Positions 36,817 through 46,726 of a DNA stretch of 64,000 nt are shown here, piece by piece (position 1 is the stretch's first letter; each line of letters opens with the position of its first letter). Origin of the DNA: Sulfitobacter sp. SK011 (GTDB lineage: Bacteria > Pseudomonadota > Alphaproteobacteria > Rhodobacterales > Rhodobacteraceae); assembly GCF_003352065.1 (NCBI RefSeq), contig NZ_CP025803.1:3650001-3714000 (forward strand), written 5' to 3'. Made by a program: the position numbers and the translations under genes. The notes below the pieces were generated by a model, which saw only the letters and a program-made list of their open reading frames with translations, did no database searches and had not been told where the DNA came from.

Positions 36817-36841
36817 GGGGCCGAGCAAAACACCCGGCCCC
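36817..36841 (-). promoter_or_regulatory. Stem-loop in the rpsK/rpoA gap
   Basis: ggggccg (36817-36823) / cggcccc (36835-36841) closes an 11-base loop between rpsK and rpoA. No strong T-tract follows on the minus strand, so partial attenuation or transcript stabilisation is more likely than termination. Confidence 0.6.
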
Positions 36842-36858
36842 GAATAGAAATATCTCTC

Positions 36859-37248
36859 TTAGACGCGGCGGCGCTTTGGTGGGCGGCAGCCGTTGTGGGC
36901 CATTGGCGTCACATCACGGATCGAGGTGATGTTGAAACCAGCGGCAGCCAAAGCGCGCAATGCGCTCTCACGGCCTGAGCCAGGGCCTTGCACTTCGACC
37001 TCCAGCGTTTTCACGCCGTGGTCCGCAGCCTTACGGCCCACATCTTCTGCTGCCATTTGGGCGGCATAGGGTGTCGATTTACGTGACCCCTTGAAACCCA
37101 TTGTGCCCGCAGAGGACCATGCAATCGCATTGCCCTGAACGTCAGAGATCAGGATTTTTGTGTTGTTAAAGGAAGAGTTCACATGCGCCACACCTGCGGC
37201 GATGTTCTTGGAAACCTTCTTCTTAACGCGTGTCTTTTCACGTGCCAT
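36859..37248 (-). CDS. rpsK: 30S ribosomal protein S11
   Basis: 129 residues with the basic tail RRKRV-like end ([11 protein letters not shown]) and core [20 protein letters not shown]. Typical length. It lies between rpsM and rpoA with 15 bases to rpsM. Confidence 0.98.
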   Translation of the reverse strand: MAREKTRVKKKVSKNIAAGVAHVNSSFNNTKILISDVQGNAIAWSSAGTMGFKGSRKSTPYAAQMAAEDVGRKAADHGVKTLEVEVQGPGSGRESALRALAAAGFNITSIRDVTPMAHNGCRPPKRRRV

Positions 37249-37263
37249 TGGTCAGACCCTCCC

Positions 37264-37632
37264 TTATTTCTTCTTGCCGGCAATGGCCTTAGCGGGGCCT
37301 TTGCGGGTGCGAGCATTGGTGTGGGTACGCTGACCACGAACCGGCAGGTTGCGACGGTGGCGCAGGCCACGGTAGCAACCAAGGTCCATCAGACGCTTGA
37401 TGTTCATCTGGGTGTCACGGCGCAGGTCACCTTCAACGGTGAAGTTTGCGTCGATGTGCTCGCGCACGGCCAGAACTTCGGCATCAGAAAGCTCGTTCAC
37501 GCGACGTGAACGGTCAATACCAACCGCTTCGCAGATCGCTTCTGCGGAAGAGTTGCCGATACCAGTGATATATGTGAGGGCGATTGGAACCCGCTTTGCA
37601 GTCGGGATGTTTACGCCGGCAATACGTGCCAC
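37264..37632 (-). CDS. rpsM: 30S ribosomal protein S13
   Basis: 122 residues starting [20 protein letters not shown], with the helix-two-turn-helix and the basic [20 protein letters not shown] tail that contacts tRNA and the bridge to L5. First gene of the alpha operon here. Its promoter lies at 37789-37817 and the leader of about 150 bases could host the S4-type control known elsewhere, but rpsD is absent from this operon. Confidence 0.98.
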   Translation of the reverse strand: MARIAGVNIPTAKRVPIALTYITGIGNSSAEAICEAVGIDRSRRVNELSDAEVLAVREHIDANFTVEGDLRRDTQMNIKRLMDLGCYRGLRHRRNLPVRGQRTHTNARTRKGPAKAIAGKKK

Positions 37633-37788
37633 GTGTCATATTCCTTTTCGTTGCGGGTCCGTCATACCAGACCCTTTTTTCACAACATTAGCCCGAGGCG
37701 ATTAGGCCACCGGGCTTGAGCTGATCAGGTGATCTTGCGATGTCGGGCGCTACCCTCGTCGCAAATTGATTCTCGTTAGAGATAGGGG

Positions 37789-37817
37789 TGATTAGGAGGT
37801 TTTGCACAGGGCGTCAA
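37789..37817 (-). promoter_or_regulatory. Promoter of rpsM-rpsK-rpoA-rplQ
   Basis: Minus-strand TTGACG (37817-37812), 17 bases, then TAATCA (37794-37789). It separates the alpha operon from adk upstream. The sequence ending in cctcc before the -10 matches the C-rich spacer of the other ribosomal promoters found here. Confidence 0.75.
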
Positions 37818-37926
37818 GGCGCGTTGATCGGGCCGCGCCCAGACGGCGGTCAGGCCCCGGTGCCTTGGGAAAATTTCATGCCGAGAATGAGGTCCGAAGC
37901 GGCAAAATGAGACATGCGAACATGCG

Positions 37927-38574
37927 TTAGCCCTTAAGCGCCGCCGCAATCTCAGCCTGCACCTCTTCGATCTCACCCAGACCGTTCACAGCCTTCAGCA
38001 AACCTTTGGCATAGTAGTACCCAATCAGCGGCGAGGTCTGTTTGTAGTAGGCCATCAACCGGATCTTGAGGCTTTCTTCGTTATCATCGGCACGGCGTTT
38101 GAATTCGGTGCCGCCGCAGTGGTCACATTTGCCATCAGCGGGGATCGGCTTGGTTTTGTCATTAAAGACCTCACCGCAATTGCCGCAGGTAGACCGCGCG
38201 GTAATCCGTTCCACAAGGGCATCATCGTCAACGCGCATCTCAATCACGGCGTCGATCCGTTGCCCTTCAAATTCCATCAAGTCCGCCAATGCGTCGGCTT
38301 GCTCCAACGTGCGGGGAAAGCCATCAAAGATGAAACCGTCGTGGGTTGTATCACTTTCCAGCTTCTCTTTGATCAGCCCGATGACAATCTCATCGGTGAC
38401 CAATTCGCCGCGCGCCATGACACCGGCGACCATCTTGCCCATTTCCGTGCCAGAATCCTTGGCCTCGCGCAGCATGTCGCCAGTGGAAAGCTGGACCATG
38501 TTGCGGTTCTCAACCAGATAGCGTGCTTGTGTGCCTTTGCCTGCGCCCGGAGGCCCGAGAAGAATTATGTTCAT
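37927..38574 (-). CDS. adk: Adenylate kinase
   Basis: Interconverts ATP+AMP and 2 ADP. The 215-residue long-lid form starts with the P-loop [12 protein letters not shown]. The lid contains a Cys4 zinc site (CGNCG and CDHCGG), as in Gram-positive-type and many alphaproteobacterial enzymes rather than the E. coli form. LIDs and AMP-binding [15 protein letters not shown] are intact. Its ATG overlaps the secY stop, matching the classic secY-adk pairing. Confidence 0.98.
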   Translation of the reverse strand: MNIILLGPPGAGKGTQARYLVENRNMVQLSTGDMLREAKDSGTEMGKMVAGVMARGELVTDEIVIGLIKEKLESDTTHDGFIFDGFPRTLEQADALADLMEFEGQRIDAVIEMRVDDDALVERITARSTCGNCGEVFNDKTKPIPADGKCDHCGGTEFKRRADDNEESLKIRLMAYYKQTSPLIGYYYAKGLLKAVNGLGEIEEVQAEIAAALKG

Positions 38575-39944
38575 CGACGTACTGGGCTCCGTTTTTTGCG
38601 TGGGCCTTTTTTGCCAGCACCTTTGCCGCGTAACTGCGACCGCTCCAGCAGACCTTCATATTGATGGGCCAACAGGTGACTTTGAACCTGTTGAATCGTG
38701 TCCATTGTCACGGATACCACAATCAGCACCGATGTGCCGCCAAAATAAAATGGAATGGCAAACTGCCCGCGCAGGATTTCTGGCAGGATACAAACCGCCG
38801 CCAGATAGGCCGCACCTAGAACCAGAACCCGGTTCACCACGTATTCCAGATATTCGGCGGTCTTTTTACCGGGACGGATACCGGGGACAAAGCCGTTTTG
38901 GTTCTTGAGGTTTTCGGCAACGTCGTCGGGTTTAAAGCTGACGTTGAACGTATAGAAATACGCAAAGAACACGATCATCGCCACAAAGAACAACAGATAG
39001 AGGGGCTGACCGGGGCCAAAGTTCGCCAGAAGCCATGACATAATCGGGCTGGTCGAATTCCCCGAAAAGGTGCTGATGGTGACAGGCAGCAACAGCAAGG
39101 ATGAGGCAAAGATCGCCGGGATAACGCCCGCAGGGTTCACTTTTACCGGCAGGTGCGAGGCCCCGCCATCATACATCTTCATCCCGACCTGACGACGCGG
39201 GTATTGAATGTGGATCTTGCGCTGGGCACGCTCCATGAACACCACGAACATGATGGTGACGATCACCATGACCAGCACCGCGATAATCACCGCCGGGCTG
39301 ATCGCGCCGGACCGGCCAGAGGCAAAGAACTGTGCAATCGCCGCAGGAACCTCGGCGATGATGCCGACAAAGATGATCAGCGAAATACCGTTGCCAATGC
39401 CGCGTGCGGTGATCTGTTCACCCAGCCACATCAGGAACATGGTGCCGCCCACCAGCGTGATCATACAGGCAATGCGGAAATAAAGCCCCGGATCAGCGGC
39501 GATATCGCCCGCCTCCAGTGACACGGCCAACCCGTAAGACTGCAACGTCGCCAGCGCCACGGTTCCATAGCGCGTGTACTGGTTGATCTTTTTGCGGCCC
39601 TGTTCGCCCTCTTTCTTGATTGCCTCAAGCGAAGGCACCATCGAGGTCAGAAGCTGCACAATGATCGAGGCCGAAATATAGGGCATGATGCCAAGGGCAA
39701 AGATACCCATCCGACCCAAAGCGCCACCGGTGAACATGCTGACCATGCCGCCGATGCCCTGACCCGCCTGCTCCATAAAGTCGCGCAGCGCGCCACCGTC
39801 GATGCCAGGCACCGGGATAAACGTGCCAAGGCGGTAAACGATCAGCAGGCCGAGGGTAAAGAGGATGCGGTTGCGCAGGTCCGTTGCTTTGCCCAACGCG
39901 GACCAGCTGGTGTTGGCGGCCATGTTTTCGACGGCAGATACCAT
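38571..39944 (-). CDS. secY: Protein translocase subunit SecY
   Basis: Main channel subunit of the Sec translocon, 457 residues with ten membrane helices. The plug and lateral-gate features include [20 protein letters not shown], the cytosolic loop [15 protein letters not shown] and the C-terminal loop [17 protein letters not shown] that binds SecA and the ribosome. Start at [14 protein letters not shown]. Transcribed with rplO upstream and adk downstream. Confidence 0.98.
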   Translation of the reverse strand: MVSAVENMAANTSWSALGKATDLRNRILFTLGLLIVYRLGTFIPVPGIDGGALRDFMEQAGQGIGGMVSMFTGGALGRMGIFALGIMPYISASIIVQLLTSMVPSLEAIKKEGEQGRKKINQYTRYGTVALATLQSYGLAVSLEAGDIAADPGLYFRIACMITLVGGTMFLMWLGEQITARGIGNGISLIIFVGIIAEVPAAIAQFFASGRSGAISPAVIIAVLVMVIVTIMFVVFMERAQRKIHIQYPRRQVGMKMYDGGASHLPVKVNPAGVIPAIFASSLLLLPVTISTFSGNSTSPIMSWLLANFGPGQPLYLLFFVAMIVFFAYFYTFNVSFKPDDVAENLKNQNGFVPGIRPGKKTAEYLEYVVNRVLVLGAAYLAAVCILPEILRGQFAIPFYFGGTSVLIVVSVTMDTIQQVQSHLLAHQYEGLLERSQLRGKGAGKKGPRKKRSPVRR

Positions 39945-40062
39945 GTGAGGGCTCTTTTCTATAACGAAAATACCGCCCGAACCGTTTTCCGGCAGGCGGC
40001 ATTAAGGAAAACTTGAAGTTATGTAAGCGGGACGCGGCCCGCTCACAAGCCTTAAGGCCGCT

Positions 40063-40545
40063 TTACGCGGTTGTTTCGGCCACTTTCGGTGCCGCGACGG
40101 TCAGTTTGCCGCCCGCTTTTTCCACCGCTTCGATCGCTGACTTGGATGCGCCAGCAACCTGCAAATCGACTTTGGAGGTGATATCACCCTTGGCCAACAC
40201 GCGGATACCGTCAAGCTCACGGCGCACGAGGCCGGACGCGACCAATGCCGCGCCGTCGATGGCTTTCTTTGCGTCGAGCTTTTTGGCGTCGATGAATTTC
40301 TGGATCAGACCAAGGTTCACCACGGCATAGGATTTGCGGTTCGGCTTGTTAAAGCCACGCTTTGGCAGACGTTGGTAGAGGGGCATTTGGCCGCCTTCGT
40401 AGCCATTGATCGCCACACCTGAGCGGGATTTTTGACCTTTGATACCACGGCCACCCATCTTACCGGTGCCGGAGCCTGGGCCACGACCAACGCGCTTGCG
40501 TTTCTTGGTGGCACCTTCGTTGTCTGAAAGTTCATGCAGTTTCAT
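40063..40545 (-). CDS. rplO: 50S ribosomal protein L15
   Basis: 160 residues; Gly-rich RNA-binding N-terminus [20 protein letters not shown] and the conserved [11 protein letters not shown] block. Ribosome site AGGAGAAG before ATG. In other genomes rpmD lies immediately upstream; here a divergent 300-codon gene intervenes and rplO gains its own promoter at 40641. Confidence 0.98.
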   Translation of the reverse strand: MKLHELSDNEGATKKRKRVGRGPGSGTGKMGGRGIKGQKSRSGVAINGYEGGQMPLYQRLPKRGFNKPNRKSYAVVNLGLIQKFIDAKKLDAKKAIDGAALVASGLVRRELDGIRVLAKGDITSKVDLQVAGASKSAIEAVEKAGGKLTVAAPKVAETTA

Positions 40546-40640
40546 GTCGCTTCTCCTTTTGCCGGAAATGCTCCCCAGCGACGGGAGTGAGCAAACGCGG
40601 CGTTGATAAATAAGATGGCCGGATTCGGGGCCACTGGGGG

Positions 40641-40669
40641 CGTATAGGGGATAGCAGGTAGTGCGGCAA
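40641..40669 (-). promoter_or_regulatory. Promoter of rplO-secY-adk
   Basis: Minus-strand TTGCCG (40669-40664), 17-base spacer ending in CCCC, TATACG (40646-40641), GC-rich discriminator. It lies in the gap created between the inserted gene and rplO, so the downstream part of the spc operon can be transcribed independently. Confidence 0.75.
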
Positions 40670-40720
40670 GGGTATATCAGTCCACTTGAAGAACCTCTCT
40701 GGGCATACTACCGATTGATA

Positions 40721-41626
40721 ATGACCAAGCTCACTACTCATCAAAAACACGCTATCAAAAAGTTTGTCTCTCACCCTCGAGGTATCGGCTATGTATTAGA
40801 CCACTCTGACACCTCCTTCAGAGACTGGTTCATGCAGCATTGGGCAGTCGACATTGCTAGTGAACGGTACGCCGATCTTGGAACTTCCAAGGGCAATCGA
40901 CTTGTTTCATTTTGCCTTCAGGCGGAACCGCAGAAAACGCTTCTCGTTTTAGATCAAGTCTTCAATGATGCTAACGAGATTGGCATTCAGGATAGTGAAA
41001 TTGTAACTCAAACTGATCTTAATGATTTTCTTATCATGGTTGAGGCATTGAGAACCATGGCTGCTAATACCAGCGAAGAGAAGCAACCAAGTTTAGCAGA
41101 TAAAGTTGTAGCCGGATATGTTTCAGAACATATAGTCAGGGAAAATTCCAAACGGAACGCCACGAGTATAATCATGTTGGCACGAGGCACACTTGAAGCA
41201 ATAGCCGAATTCCGAGAGCGGATTAGGAAGGATAATTTTCTAGGCGCTGAGAAGCCAGAGCATCGCGAGCGATTGATTGCCTTACTAGATGCGCTTTCAA
41301 GAAATCTTGAAATACTCCTGACAATACTTCCTCTCGCGAATGAACCGGATGAGAAAGAACTTAGAAAATTGTCATCTTGGACGGAGCGTTACGTAAATTC
41401 TGCGCTTCCAAAACTGCAAGAGTACATTTCGCCAGAAGCACTGGGACATACAACTGCCCCTGCGGGCGTAATACTTTTTTGTGGAGCGATTGGCGCGCTG
41501 ATAACTGGTTTGAATCCAATAGGTTTTGGAGCAGGCACCATTGCAGGTAAGTTGATCATTGGAGAGATAAAAAGCGGAGCGGCGGCAGACAAATTGCAAA
41601 GCCGTTTATCAGATACAGAACATTGA
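40721..41626 (+). CDS. Divergent inserted gene; abortive-infection-like N-domain plus C-terminal membrane segment (function unproven)
   Basis: A 301-residue product with no assigned family, lying antisense inside the spc operon between rplO and rpmD. Residues about 10-85 (RGIGYVLDHSDTSFRDWFMQ, then SERYADLGTSKGNRLVSFCL) resemble, from memory, an N-terminal domain seen before HEPN-type Abi C-termini. Residues 90-235 look helical and charged. Residues 248-283 form a Gly/Ile-rich hydrophobic hairpin (VILFCGAIGALITG and FGAGTIAGKLIIGEI), as in membrane-disrupting effectors. Codon use is AT-richer than its neighbours. ATG 40721 has no visible Shine-Dalgarno; a GTG at 40661 would overlap the rplO promoter. 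Confidence 0.75.
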   Translation: MTKLTTHQKHAIKKFVSHPRGIGYVLDHSDTSFRDWFMQHWAVDIASERYADLGTSKGNRLVSFCLQAEPQKTLLVLDQVFNDANEIGIQDSEIVTQTDLNDFLIMVEALRTMAANTSEEKQPSLADKVVAGYVSEHIVRENSKRNATSIIMLARGTLEAIAEFRERIRKDNFLGAEKPEHRERLIALLDALSRNLEILLTILPLANEPDEKELRKLSSWTERYVNSALPKLQEYISPEALGHTTAPAGVILFCGAIGALITGLNPIGFGAGTIAGKLIIGEIKSGAAADKLQSRLSDTEH

Positions 41627-41669
41627 AAACGCCCCGCAGTTTCCTGCGAGGCGCTCAATCTCTGGCACA

Positions 41670-41717
41670 CGGAGTTTTCAAAAACTCCGATCCGATTTCT
41701 TCGAAGCGAAGAAATCG
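41670..41717 (-). repeat. Tandem palindromes just after rpmD
   Basis: Two adjacent hairpins: cggagtttt / aaaactccg (41670-41689) and cgatttcttcg / cgaagaaatcg with a 3-base loop (41693-41717). The second begins at the base after rpmD's stop. They can protect or end the rpmC-rpmD transcript before the inserted antisense gene; the TTTTT within the first stem gives only a partial T-tract. Confidence 0.75.
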
Positions 41718-41906
41718 TTATCCCTTCTCTTCCACAATCTCAACCATATGGCTGATCTTGTTGATCATGCCGCGCACGGCTGGGGTGTCTTCCAGTTCGC
41801 GCACACGGTGCATTTTGTTCAGGCCCAGACCGATCAGTGTCTGTTTCTGTTTGGCGGGGCGGCGGATCGGGGAACCGATCTGTTTGATGACGATTGTTTT
41901 AGCCAT
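41718..41906 (-). CDS. rpmD: 50S ribosomal protein L30
   Basis: 62 residues, [20 protein letters not shown] followed by the conserved [20 protein letters not shown]. Standard size. Last gene of the rpmC-led unit; two strong palindromes follow its stop directly, and the next gene downstream is a foreign-looking one on the opposite strand instead of rplO. Confidence 0.97.
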   Translation of the reverse strand: MAKTIVIKQIGSPIRRPAKQKQTLIGLGLNKMHRVRELEDTPAVRGMINKISHMVEIVEEKG

Positions 41907-41918
41907 GATGCTCTCTCC

Positions 41919-42527
41919 TTACGCGTCTGCTGTCGCAGAAGCGGACGGGCTGTTGTGGGCCAAATCGCTTTGCTCGTCGATTTTGACGTCGGTTTTTGGC
42001 AGGATGTCCGCCACCTTCTTGCCGCGACGCTGTGCGACGGAGCGAGGTGAAGATTCCTTGCGCAATCCGTCCATGGTGGCGCGGATCATGTTATACGGGT
42101 TTTGCGAACCGATGGACTTGGACACAACGTCCTTAACGCCCAGCATTTCGAAAACGGCACGCATCGGACCACCGGCGATGATCCCGGTACCTTCCGGGGC
42201 CGTCCGCATCACAACGCGGCCTGCGCCGTGGCGACCTTCCATGTCGTGGTGCAACGTCCGACCTTCGCGCAGCTGCACGCGGATCATCTGACGCTTGGCC
42301 TGCTCTGTGGCTTTGCGAATGGCCTCAGGCACTTCTTTCGCTTTACCTTTGCCAAAGCCGACGCGGCCCTTTTGATCGCCGACCACGACCAAAGCGGCAA
42401 AGCCAAAACGCTTACCACCTTTTACGGTCTTGGACACACGGTTGATCGCGACAAGGCGGTCCTGGAACTCAGGCGTCTCATCACGTTGGTTACGGCGGTT
42501 GCCGCCACGGTTGTCGTCTCTGGCCAT
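41919..42527 (-). CDS. rpsE: 30S ribosomal protein S5
   Basis: 202 residues, somewhat longer than E. coli S5 (167). The N-terminal double-stranded-RNA-binding part shows [20 protein letters not shown] and the second domain [19 protein letters not shown] plus [17 protein letters not shown]. Extra length comes from an Arg/Asn-rich N-terminal tail and a short C-terminal tail, as in other alphaproteobacteria. Confidence 0.98.
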   Translation of the reverse strand: MARDDNRGGNRRNQRDETPEFQDRLVAINRVSKTVKGGKRFGFAALVVVGDQKGRVGFGKGKAKEVPEAIRKATEQAKRQMIRVQLREGRTLHHDMEGRHGAGRVVMRTAPEGTGIIAGGPMRAVFEMLGVKDVVSKSIGSQNPYNMIRATMDGLRKESSPRSVAQRRGKKVADILPKTDVKIDEQSDLAHNSPSASATADA

Positions 42528-42600
42528 GCTGGCCTCCTTGATCTGCGGGCCTGCGCCCTAACTGTCCAACCGAAGTGCCAATCAGGCCCCGGTCATCGAA

Positions 42601-42658
42601 GGTGTGCGATAAAGGCACACCCTACGGTGTTGTGTAGGGTGCGCATTCACTGCGCACC
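42601..42658 (-). repeat. Pair of palindromes in the rplR/rpsE gap
   Basis: ggtgtgc / gcacacc (42601-42621) and ggtgcgc / gcgcacc (42638-42658) are linked by a ccctac / gtaggg arm, so the segment can also fold as one long cruciform. The CCCTA-flanked GGTGNGC pattern recurs in other gaps of the cluster. Confidence 0.75.
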
Positions 42659-42665
42659 GCCGTTC

Positions 42666-43025
42666 TTATATTTTCAGACCGCCTTCGCGTGCGGCGTCGG
42701 CCAGTGCTTTTACCTTGCCGTGGAACAGGAAACCGCCCCGGTCAAAATATGCGCTTTCAACGCCAGCCTTCTTGGCGCGCTCGGCAATTGCCGAACCCAC
42801 TTTGGTGGCCGCGTCGATGTTGTTTTTGCCCACAACACCAAGTGCTTTTTCAAGCGAGGATGCGGAGGCCAAGGTTGTGCCAGCCACATCGTCGATCAAC
42901 TGCACGGAGATGTTTTTGTTGGAGCGATGAACGGAAAGGCGCATGCGCCCTGCGTTCACTTTGCGAAGCTTGTTCCGAACGCGCATGCGGCGCTTCAAGA
43001 ACAACTGTCTTTTGCTGTTTGCCAT
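42666..43025 (-). CDS. rplR: 50S ribosomal protein L18
   Basis: 119 residues; [20 protein letters not shown] and the 5S-rRNA-binding core [20 protein letters not shown], ending AREGGLKI. Normal length. Separated from rpsE by a 138-base gap with palindromes, larger than other spacings in this unit. Confidence 0.98.
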   Translation of the reverse strand: MANSKRQLFLKRRMRVRNKLRKVNAGRMRLSVHRSNKNISVQLIDDVAGTTLASASSLEKALGVVGKNNIDAATKVGSAIAERAKKAGVESAYFDRGGFLFHGKVKALADAAREGGLKI

Positions 43026-43036
43026 TGTATGCGTCC

Positions 43037-43570
43037 TTACTTCTTCTTGCCTTCTTTGCGGAACACGAACTCACCCTTATAGCGGATGCCTTTGCCTTTA
43101 TAGGGCTCGGGCTTGCGCCATGCGCGGATGTTCGCAGCGACCTGACCAACAAGCTGTTCGTCAATGCCTTCCACAACGATTTCGGTTTGCTTCGGCGCGG
43201 TTACAGTCACACCCTCGGGTGCGGTGTAATCCACGTCGTGGCTGAGGCCGAGGTTCAGTTTCAGCGTGTTCCCGGTGATCGCGGCACGATAACCAACACC
43301 CTGAATCTCCAGCTCTTTGCGAAAGCCATCTGTGACGCCTGTGACCAGGTTTGCAACCATTGTGCGGCTCATGCCCCACTGCTGGCGCGCGCGCTTGGAT
43401 TTGCCACGGGGCATCACGGATACGGAATTGTCGTCGACCGTGATCGTGACATCATCCGTTGCTTTGAAAGTGCGGGTTCCCTTGGGACCTTTCACTTCAA
43501 TGGTCTGGCCGCTCACCGATGCGGTAACACCGCTGGGCAGATCAACCGCTTTTTTACCAATACGAGACAT
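43037..43570 (-). CDS. rplF: 50S ribosomal protein L6
   Basis: 177 residues from ATG 43570 ([20 protein letters not shown]), with AAGGAGAG nine bases upstream. The second domain carries the conserved [20 protein letters not shown] motif. A longer in-frame reading to 43612 overlaps rpsH and lacks a ribosome site. Confidence 0.98.
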   Translation of the reverse strand: MSRIGKKAVDLPSGVTASVSGQTIEVKGPKGTRTFKATDDVTITVDDNSVSVMPRGKSKRARQQWGMSRTMVANLVTGVTDGFRKELEIQGVGYRAAITGNTLKLNLGLSHDVDYTAPEGVTVTAPKQTEIVVEGIDEQLVGQVAANIRAWRKPEPYKGKGIRYKGEFVFRKEGKKK

Positions 43571-43580
43571 CTTGCTCTCC

Positions 43581-43973
43581 TTAGAATACGGTGCAGAGCA
43601 CTTCGCCGCCAACGTTCTGGCTGCGTGCGCTTTGATCCGACATCACACCCTTGGGGGTGGAGACAATCGACACGCCAAGGCCCTGACGGACCACCGGAAT
43701 GTCATTGACGCCCATATAGACGCGGCGACCGGGCTTTGAGACCCGCTTCAATTCGCGAATAACAGGTTCGCCCTCGTAGTACTTCAGGCTGATTTCGATG
43801 GCCGGATGGCCGTCTTTACCAGTTGTTGCTTCGTAGCCACGGATGTAGCCCTCGTCTGCCAGCACGTCCAACACCCATGCACGCAGCTTGGAAGCTGGTG
43901 TTTCAACGGTGGATTTGCCGCGCATCGAAGAGTTACGGATGCGTGTCAGCATATCTGCGATAGGATCGTTCAT
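43581..43973 (-). CDS. rpsH: 30S ribosomal protein S8
   Basis: 130 residues from ATG 43973 ([20 protein letters not shown]); the C-terminal block [20 protein letters not shown] is diagnostic. In enterobacteria S8 represses the spc operon by binding the rplE leader; whether the same site exists here cannot be judged by eye. Confidence 0.98.
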   Translation of the reverse strand: MNDPIADMLTRIRNSSMRGKSTVETPASKLRAWVLDVLADEGYIRGYEATTGKDGHPAIEISLKYYEGEPVIRELKRVSKPGRRVYMGVNDIPVVRQGLGVSIVSTPKGVMSDQSARSQNVGGEVLCTVF

Positions 43974-43986
43974 CTGATGCGCTCCT

Positions 43987-44292
43987 TTACCAGCTTGACT
44001 TGACCATGCCGGGGATTTGGCCAGCAGAGCCAAGATCCCGCAGCGCGATCCGCGAAATTTTCAGTTTACGGTAGTAAGCGTGCGGACGGCCTGTCAGCTG
44101 GCAACGGTTGTGCAAACGCACAGCAGAAGAGTTGCGGGGCAGTTTCGCCAGCGCGAGGGAGGCGCGAAAACGCTCTTCCATCGGCTTTTCCTGGTCGCTT
44201 ACAATCGCCTTCAAGGCAGCACGCTTTTCGGCGTACTTCTTGACCAGTGCTTCACGCTTTTTCTCGCGTGCGATCATAGATTTCTTAGCCAT
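43987..44292 (-). CDS. rpsN: 30S ribosomal protein S14 (zinc-free form)
   Basis: 101-residue long form of S14 without the CXXC-X12-CXXC zinc motif: [20 protein letters not shown] and RNRCQLTG-type motif ([20 protein letters not shown]). This is the usual version in proteobacteria. It lies between rplE and rpsH. Confidence 0.98.
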   Translation of the reverse strand: MAKKSMIAREKKREALVKKYAEKRAALKAIVSDQEKPMEERFRASLALAKLPRNSSAVRLHNRCQLTGRPHAYYRKLKISRIALRDLGSAGQIPGMVKSSW

Positions 44293-44307
44293 GTCTAATC
44301 CTTCCGC

Positions 44308-44871
44308 TTACGAATTGAAGGGCATGTTGAAAGCTTTCAACAGCGCCTTGGCTTCGTCGTCGGTTTTCGCCGTTGTGGCGATCACGATATCCATTCCCCA
44401 ATTTTCGTCGATTTTATCAAAATCGATTTCAGGGAACACGAGGTGCTCTTTGAGGCCCATGGCATAGTTGCCACGCCCGTCAAAAGACTTGCCCGATACG
44501 CCGCGAAAGTCGCGGATACGGGGCATTGCAACCGTGATCAGACGATCCAGGAATTCGTACATGCGATCGCCGCGCAGGGTCACTTTCGCGCCCATCGGCA
44601 TCTCTTCACGTACACGGAAACCAGCGATAGATTTCTTGGCGATGGTCGTCATGGCTTTTTGGCCCGCGATCAGCGTCAGGTCTTCTTGCGCGGATTTGGC
44701 TTTCTTGCTGTCACGGACAGCAGCAGCACCACAGCCGATGTTCAGAACGATCTTGTCCAAGCGCGGAATTTGCATCCCGTTCTTGTAACCAAACTGTTCT
44801 TTCATCGCGGCGCGGATGGTGTCGTTGTAAACGCCCTTCAACCGAGGCGTATATGTTGCGTTATCAAGCAT
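44308..44871 (-). CDS. rplE: 50S ribosomal protein L5
   Basis: 187 residues; 5S rRNA protein with conserved [14 protein letters not shown] and [20 protein letters not shown]. Its start overlaps the rplX stop by one base (TAATG), coupling their translation. Confidence 0.98.
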   Translation of the reverse strand: MLDNATYTPRLKGVYNDTIRAAMKEQFGYKNGMQIPRLDKIVLNIGCGAAAVRDSKKAKSAQEDLTLIAGQKAMTTIAKKSIAGFRVREEMPMGAKVTLRGDRMYEFLDRLITVAMPRIRDFRGVSGKSFDGRGNYAMGLKEHLVFPEIDFDKIDENWGMDIVIATTAKTDDEAKALLKAFNMPFNS

Positions 44872-45176
44872 CAGATCACATCCCCTGTTGTCTTGGCGAA
44901 ACGGACTTTCTTGTCGCCGTCCATTTTGAAACCCACGCGGCTTGCTTTGCCATTGGCATCTGCAATTGCGAGGTTGCTCAGGTCAATCGGCATCGCCTTG
45001 GGGATGCGGCCCCCCTGGCTTTCTTGTGATTGACGTGTGGCGCGGATGGAAATGTTGATGCCGTCCACGATGGCTTTGTTCGACTTTGGGTCAACAGACG
45101 TAATGCTGCCTGTCTTGCCTTTGTCTTTACCAGCCAACACGATGACCTTGTCACCTTTGCGAAGTTTAGCAGCCAT
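44871..45176 (-). CDS. rplX: 50S ribosomal protein L24
   Basis: 101 residues; KOW motif in [20 protein letters not shown], which is the assembly-initiator RNA-binding part. Overlaps both rplN and rplE by one base, so three genes are translationally linked. Confidence 0.98.
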   Translation of the reverse strand: MAAKLRKGDKVIVLAGKDKGKTGSITSVDPKSNKAIVDGINISIRATRQSQESQGGRIPKAMPIDLSNLAIADANGKASRVGFKMDGDKKVRFAKTTGDVI

Positions 45177-45544
45177 TACAGCACCTCCGGCGCAAGCGAG
45201 ATGATCTTCATGAAGTTTTTCGCACGCAACTCACGAACAACCGGGCCAAAGATACGTGTACCGATGGGTTCGTTGTTGTTGTTGAGAATAACGGCGGCGT
45301 TGCGGTCGAAACGGATGGCGGTGCCATCGTCACGACGTACTTCTTTGGCGGTGCGAACAACGACGGCCTTGCGGACGTCGCCTTTTTTCACACGACCGCG
45401 AGGGATGGCTTCCTTGACCGACACGACAATAATGTCGCCGACGGATGCGTATTTACGCTTGGAACCACCCAGTACCTTGATGCACTGAACTCGGCGCGCG
45501 CCTGAGTTGTCAGCAACATCCAGGTTGGTCTGCATCTGGATCAT
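45176..45544 (-). CDS. rplN: 50S ribosomal protein L14
   Basis: 122 residues, the canonical length; [20 protein letters not shown] and the conserved [20 protein letters not shown]. Separated by 69 bases from rpsQ. Confidence 0.98.
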   Translation of the reverse strand: MIQMQTNLDVADNSGARRVQCIKVLGGSKRKYASVGDIIVVSVKEAIPRGRVKKGDVRKAVVVRTAKEVRRDDGTAIRFDRNAAVILNNNNEPIGTRIFGPVVRELRAKNFMKIISLAPEVL

Positions 45545-45613
45545 TTGGTTTCTCCCGACCTTTGGGGCGCGATGCGTGCGTGGTCCCCAGGGTTTCGATT
45601 AAGTGGGCGTGGT

Positions 45614-45853
45614 TCAGACCTCAGCGGCTTGCAACACTTCCCAACGTTTGGTTTTCGACTTTGGTGCACATTCGATGATGCGAACTGAATCGCCCACTTT
45701 GAATGTGTTGTTCTCATCGTGGGCCCGGTATTTCTTGGACTTACGAATGGTCTTCTTCAGAACCGGGTGCGTAAAGCGGCGTTCTACGGATACGGTAACT
45801 GTCTGGGCGTTGGCGTCCGAAGTAACGGTGCCTGTTAGGATACGCTTGGGCAT
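45614..45853 (-). CDS. rpsQ: 30S ribosomal protein S17
   Basis: 79 residues; oligonucleotide-binding fold with [20 protein letters not shown] and the [18 protein letters not shown] block typical of S17. Twelve bases separate it from rpmC. Confidence 0.98.
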   Translation of the reverse strand: MPKRILTGTVTSDANAQTVTVSVERRFTHPVLKKTIRKSKKYRAHDENNTFKVGDSVRIIECAPKSKTKRWEVLQAAEV

Positions 45854-45865
45854 TTCTCAGGCTCC

Positions 45866-46072
45866 TTATTCTTCGGATGCTGCAGCGGCAGCTTTTTGGT
45901 TCAACACGGTGTGCACACGGGCCACGTCACGCTTGACGGTGCGCAGACGTGCAGGGTTTTCCAACTGGCCTGTGGCCTGCTGAAAACGCAGGTTGAACGA
46001 TTCTTTTTTCAGGTTCACAAGTTCGTCGCGGAGCTGGTCCGGCGTCTTGTCATGCAGTTCGCTGGCTTTCAT
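45866..46072 (-). CDS. rpmC: 50S ribosomal protein L29
   Basis: 68 residues from ATG 46072 ([20 protein letters not shown]). The AAGGAAG ribosome site is 7-8 bases from this ATG but only a base from the ATG at 46078, so 46072 is the better start. First gene of the rpmC-rpsQ-rplN-rplX-rplE-rpsN-rpsH-rplF-rplR-rpsE-rpmD unit, with its own promoter at 46151. Confidence 0.97.
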   Translation of the reverse strand: MKASELHDKTPDQLRDELVNLKKESFNLRFQQATGQLENPARLRTVKRDVARVHTVLNQKAAAAASEE

Positions 46073-46150
46073 TGCCATCTTCCTTTTCAACATCACCGGA
46101 GGGCCGCAAAAGCGTGACCCTGATTCCCGGTGGAGTGGGGTGAAGTGCGC

Positions 46151-46179
46151 CGTATAGGGGGGTTTCATGGCCCGCGCAA
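46151..46179 (-). promoter_or_regulatory. Promoter of the rpmC-rpmD unit
   Basis: Minus-strand TTGCGC (46179-46174), 17-base spacer ending CCCCCC, TATACG (46156-46151), then a GC-rich start region. It lies 79 bases before rpmC and explains expression after separation from rplP. Confidence 0.75.
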
Positions 46180-46272
46180 CCCCCTGCGCAGGGCGATGAC
46201 CGCAACTCAAGACAGATCGGCGCAATTACGTTATTCTACACGTTCGAACACCGATTTTGATAGGAGCTCATT

Positions 46273-46683
46273 ATGTCCATCCGCCTGTTCTGCGCACTCG
46301 CATTTATTTCGTCCCCTGTCCATGCGGATGTCTGGAGCTTCAACACCCCGTCGGGGAACATCGAATGTATCGTAGGCGAAGATTTCGAAGGCTCCGACAT
46401 CGAGTGCACGATCTACAAACGCAGCGCGCCTGCAAAGGTCGCCGCGCTGGCCGGTTGCCCACTGAGCCGTGGAATCACGTTTTCGATGAACGACATCGGC
46501 GGCGTGCGCGGCGCATGTGCCCCGGCGGGTGCGCGCCCAACCGGTACGCAAGGCGTCGCCGAATACAATGTAGAAGGCAAATTCGGTGGCTTTACCTGTT
46601 ACTCCGCAACGTCCGGGCTGCAATGTCGTAACGAGAGCGGCCATGGGTTTCACCTTTCGCGGGCCAATCAAACGGCGTTTTGA
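46273..46683 (+). CDS. DUF6636 exported protein
   Basis: 136 residues with a signal peptide (MSIRLFCALAFISSPVHA). The mature part has FNTPSGNIECIVG, CTIYKRSA, CPLSRGI, GACAPAGA, GFTCYSATSGLQCRNESGH and ends FHLSRANQTAF: six cysteines with the S-G-N-I-x-C motif of the DUF6636 family. A small disulfide-stabilised secreted protein of unknown function. The taggag ribosome site fits. It lies in the rplP/rpmC gap on the opposite strand to the ribosomal genes. Confidence 0.75.
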   Translation: MSIRLFCALAFISSPVHADVWSFNTPSGNIECIVGEDFEGSDIECTIYKRSAPAKVAALAGCPLSRGITFSMNDIGGVRGACAPAGARPTGTQGVAEYNVEGKFGGFTCYSATSGLQCRNESGHGFHLSRANQTAF

Positions 46684-46726
46684 TCCAGCCTATCGCATCG
46701 GCGGTTCGGATCAGGTATGAAACGTC

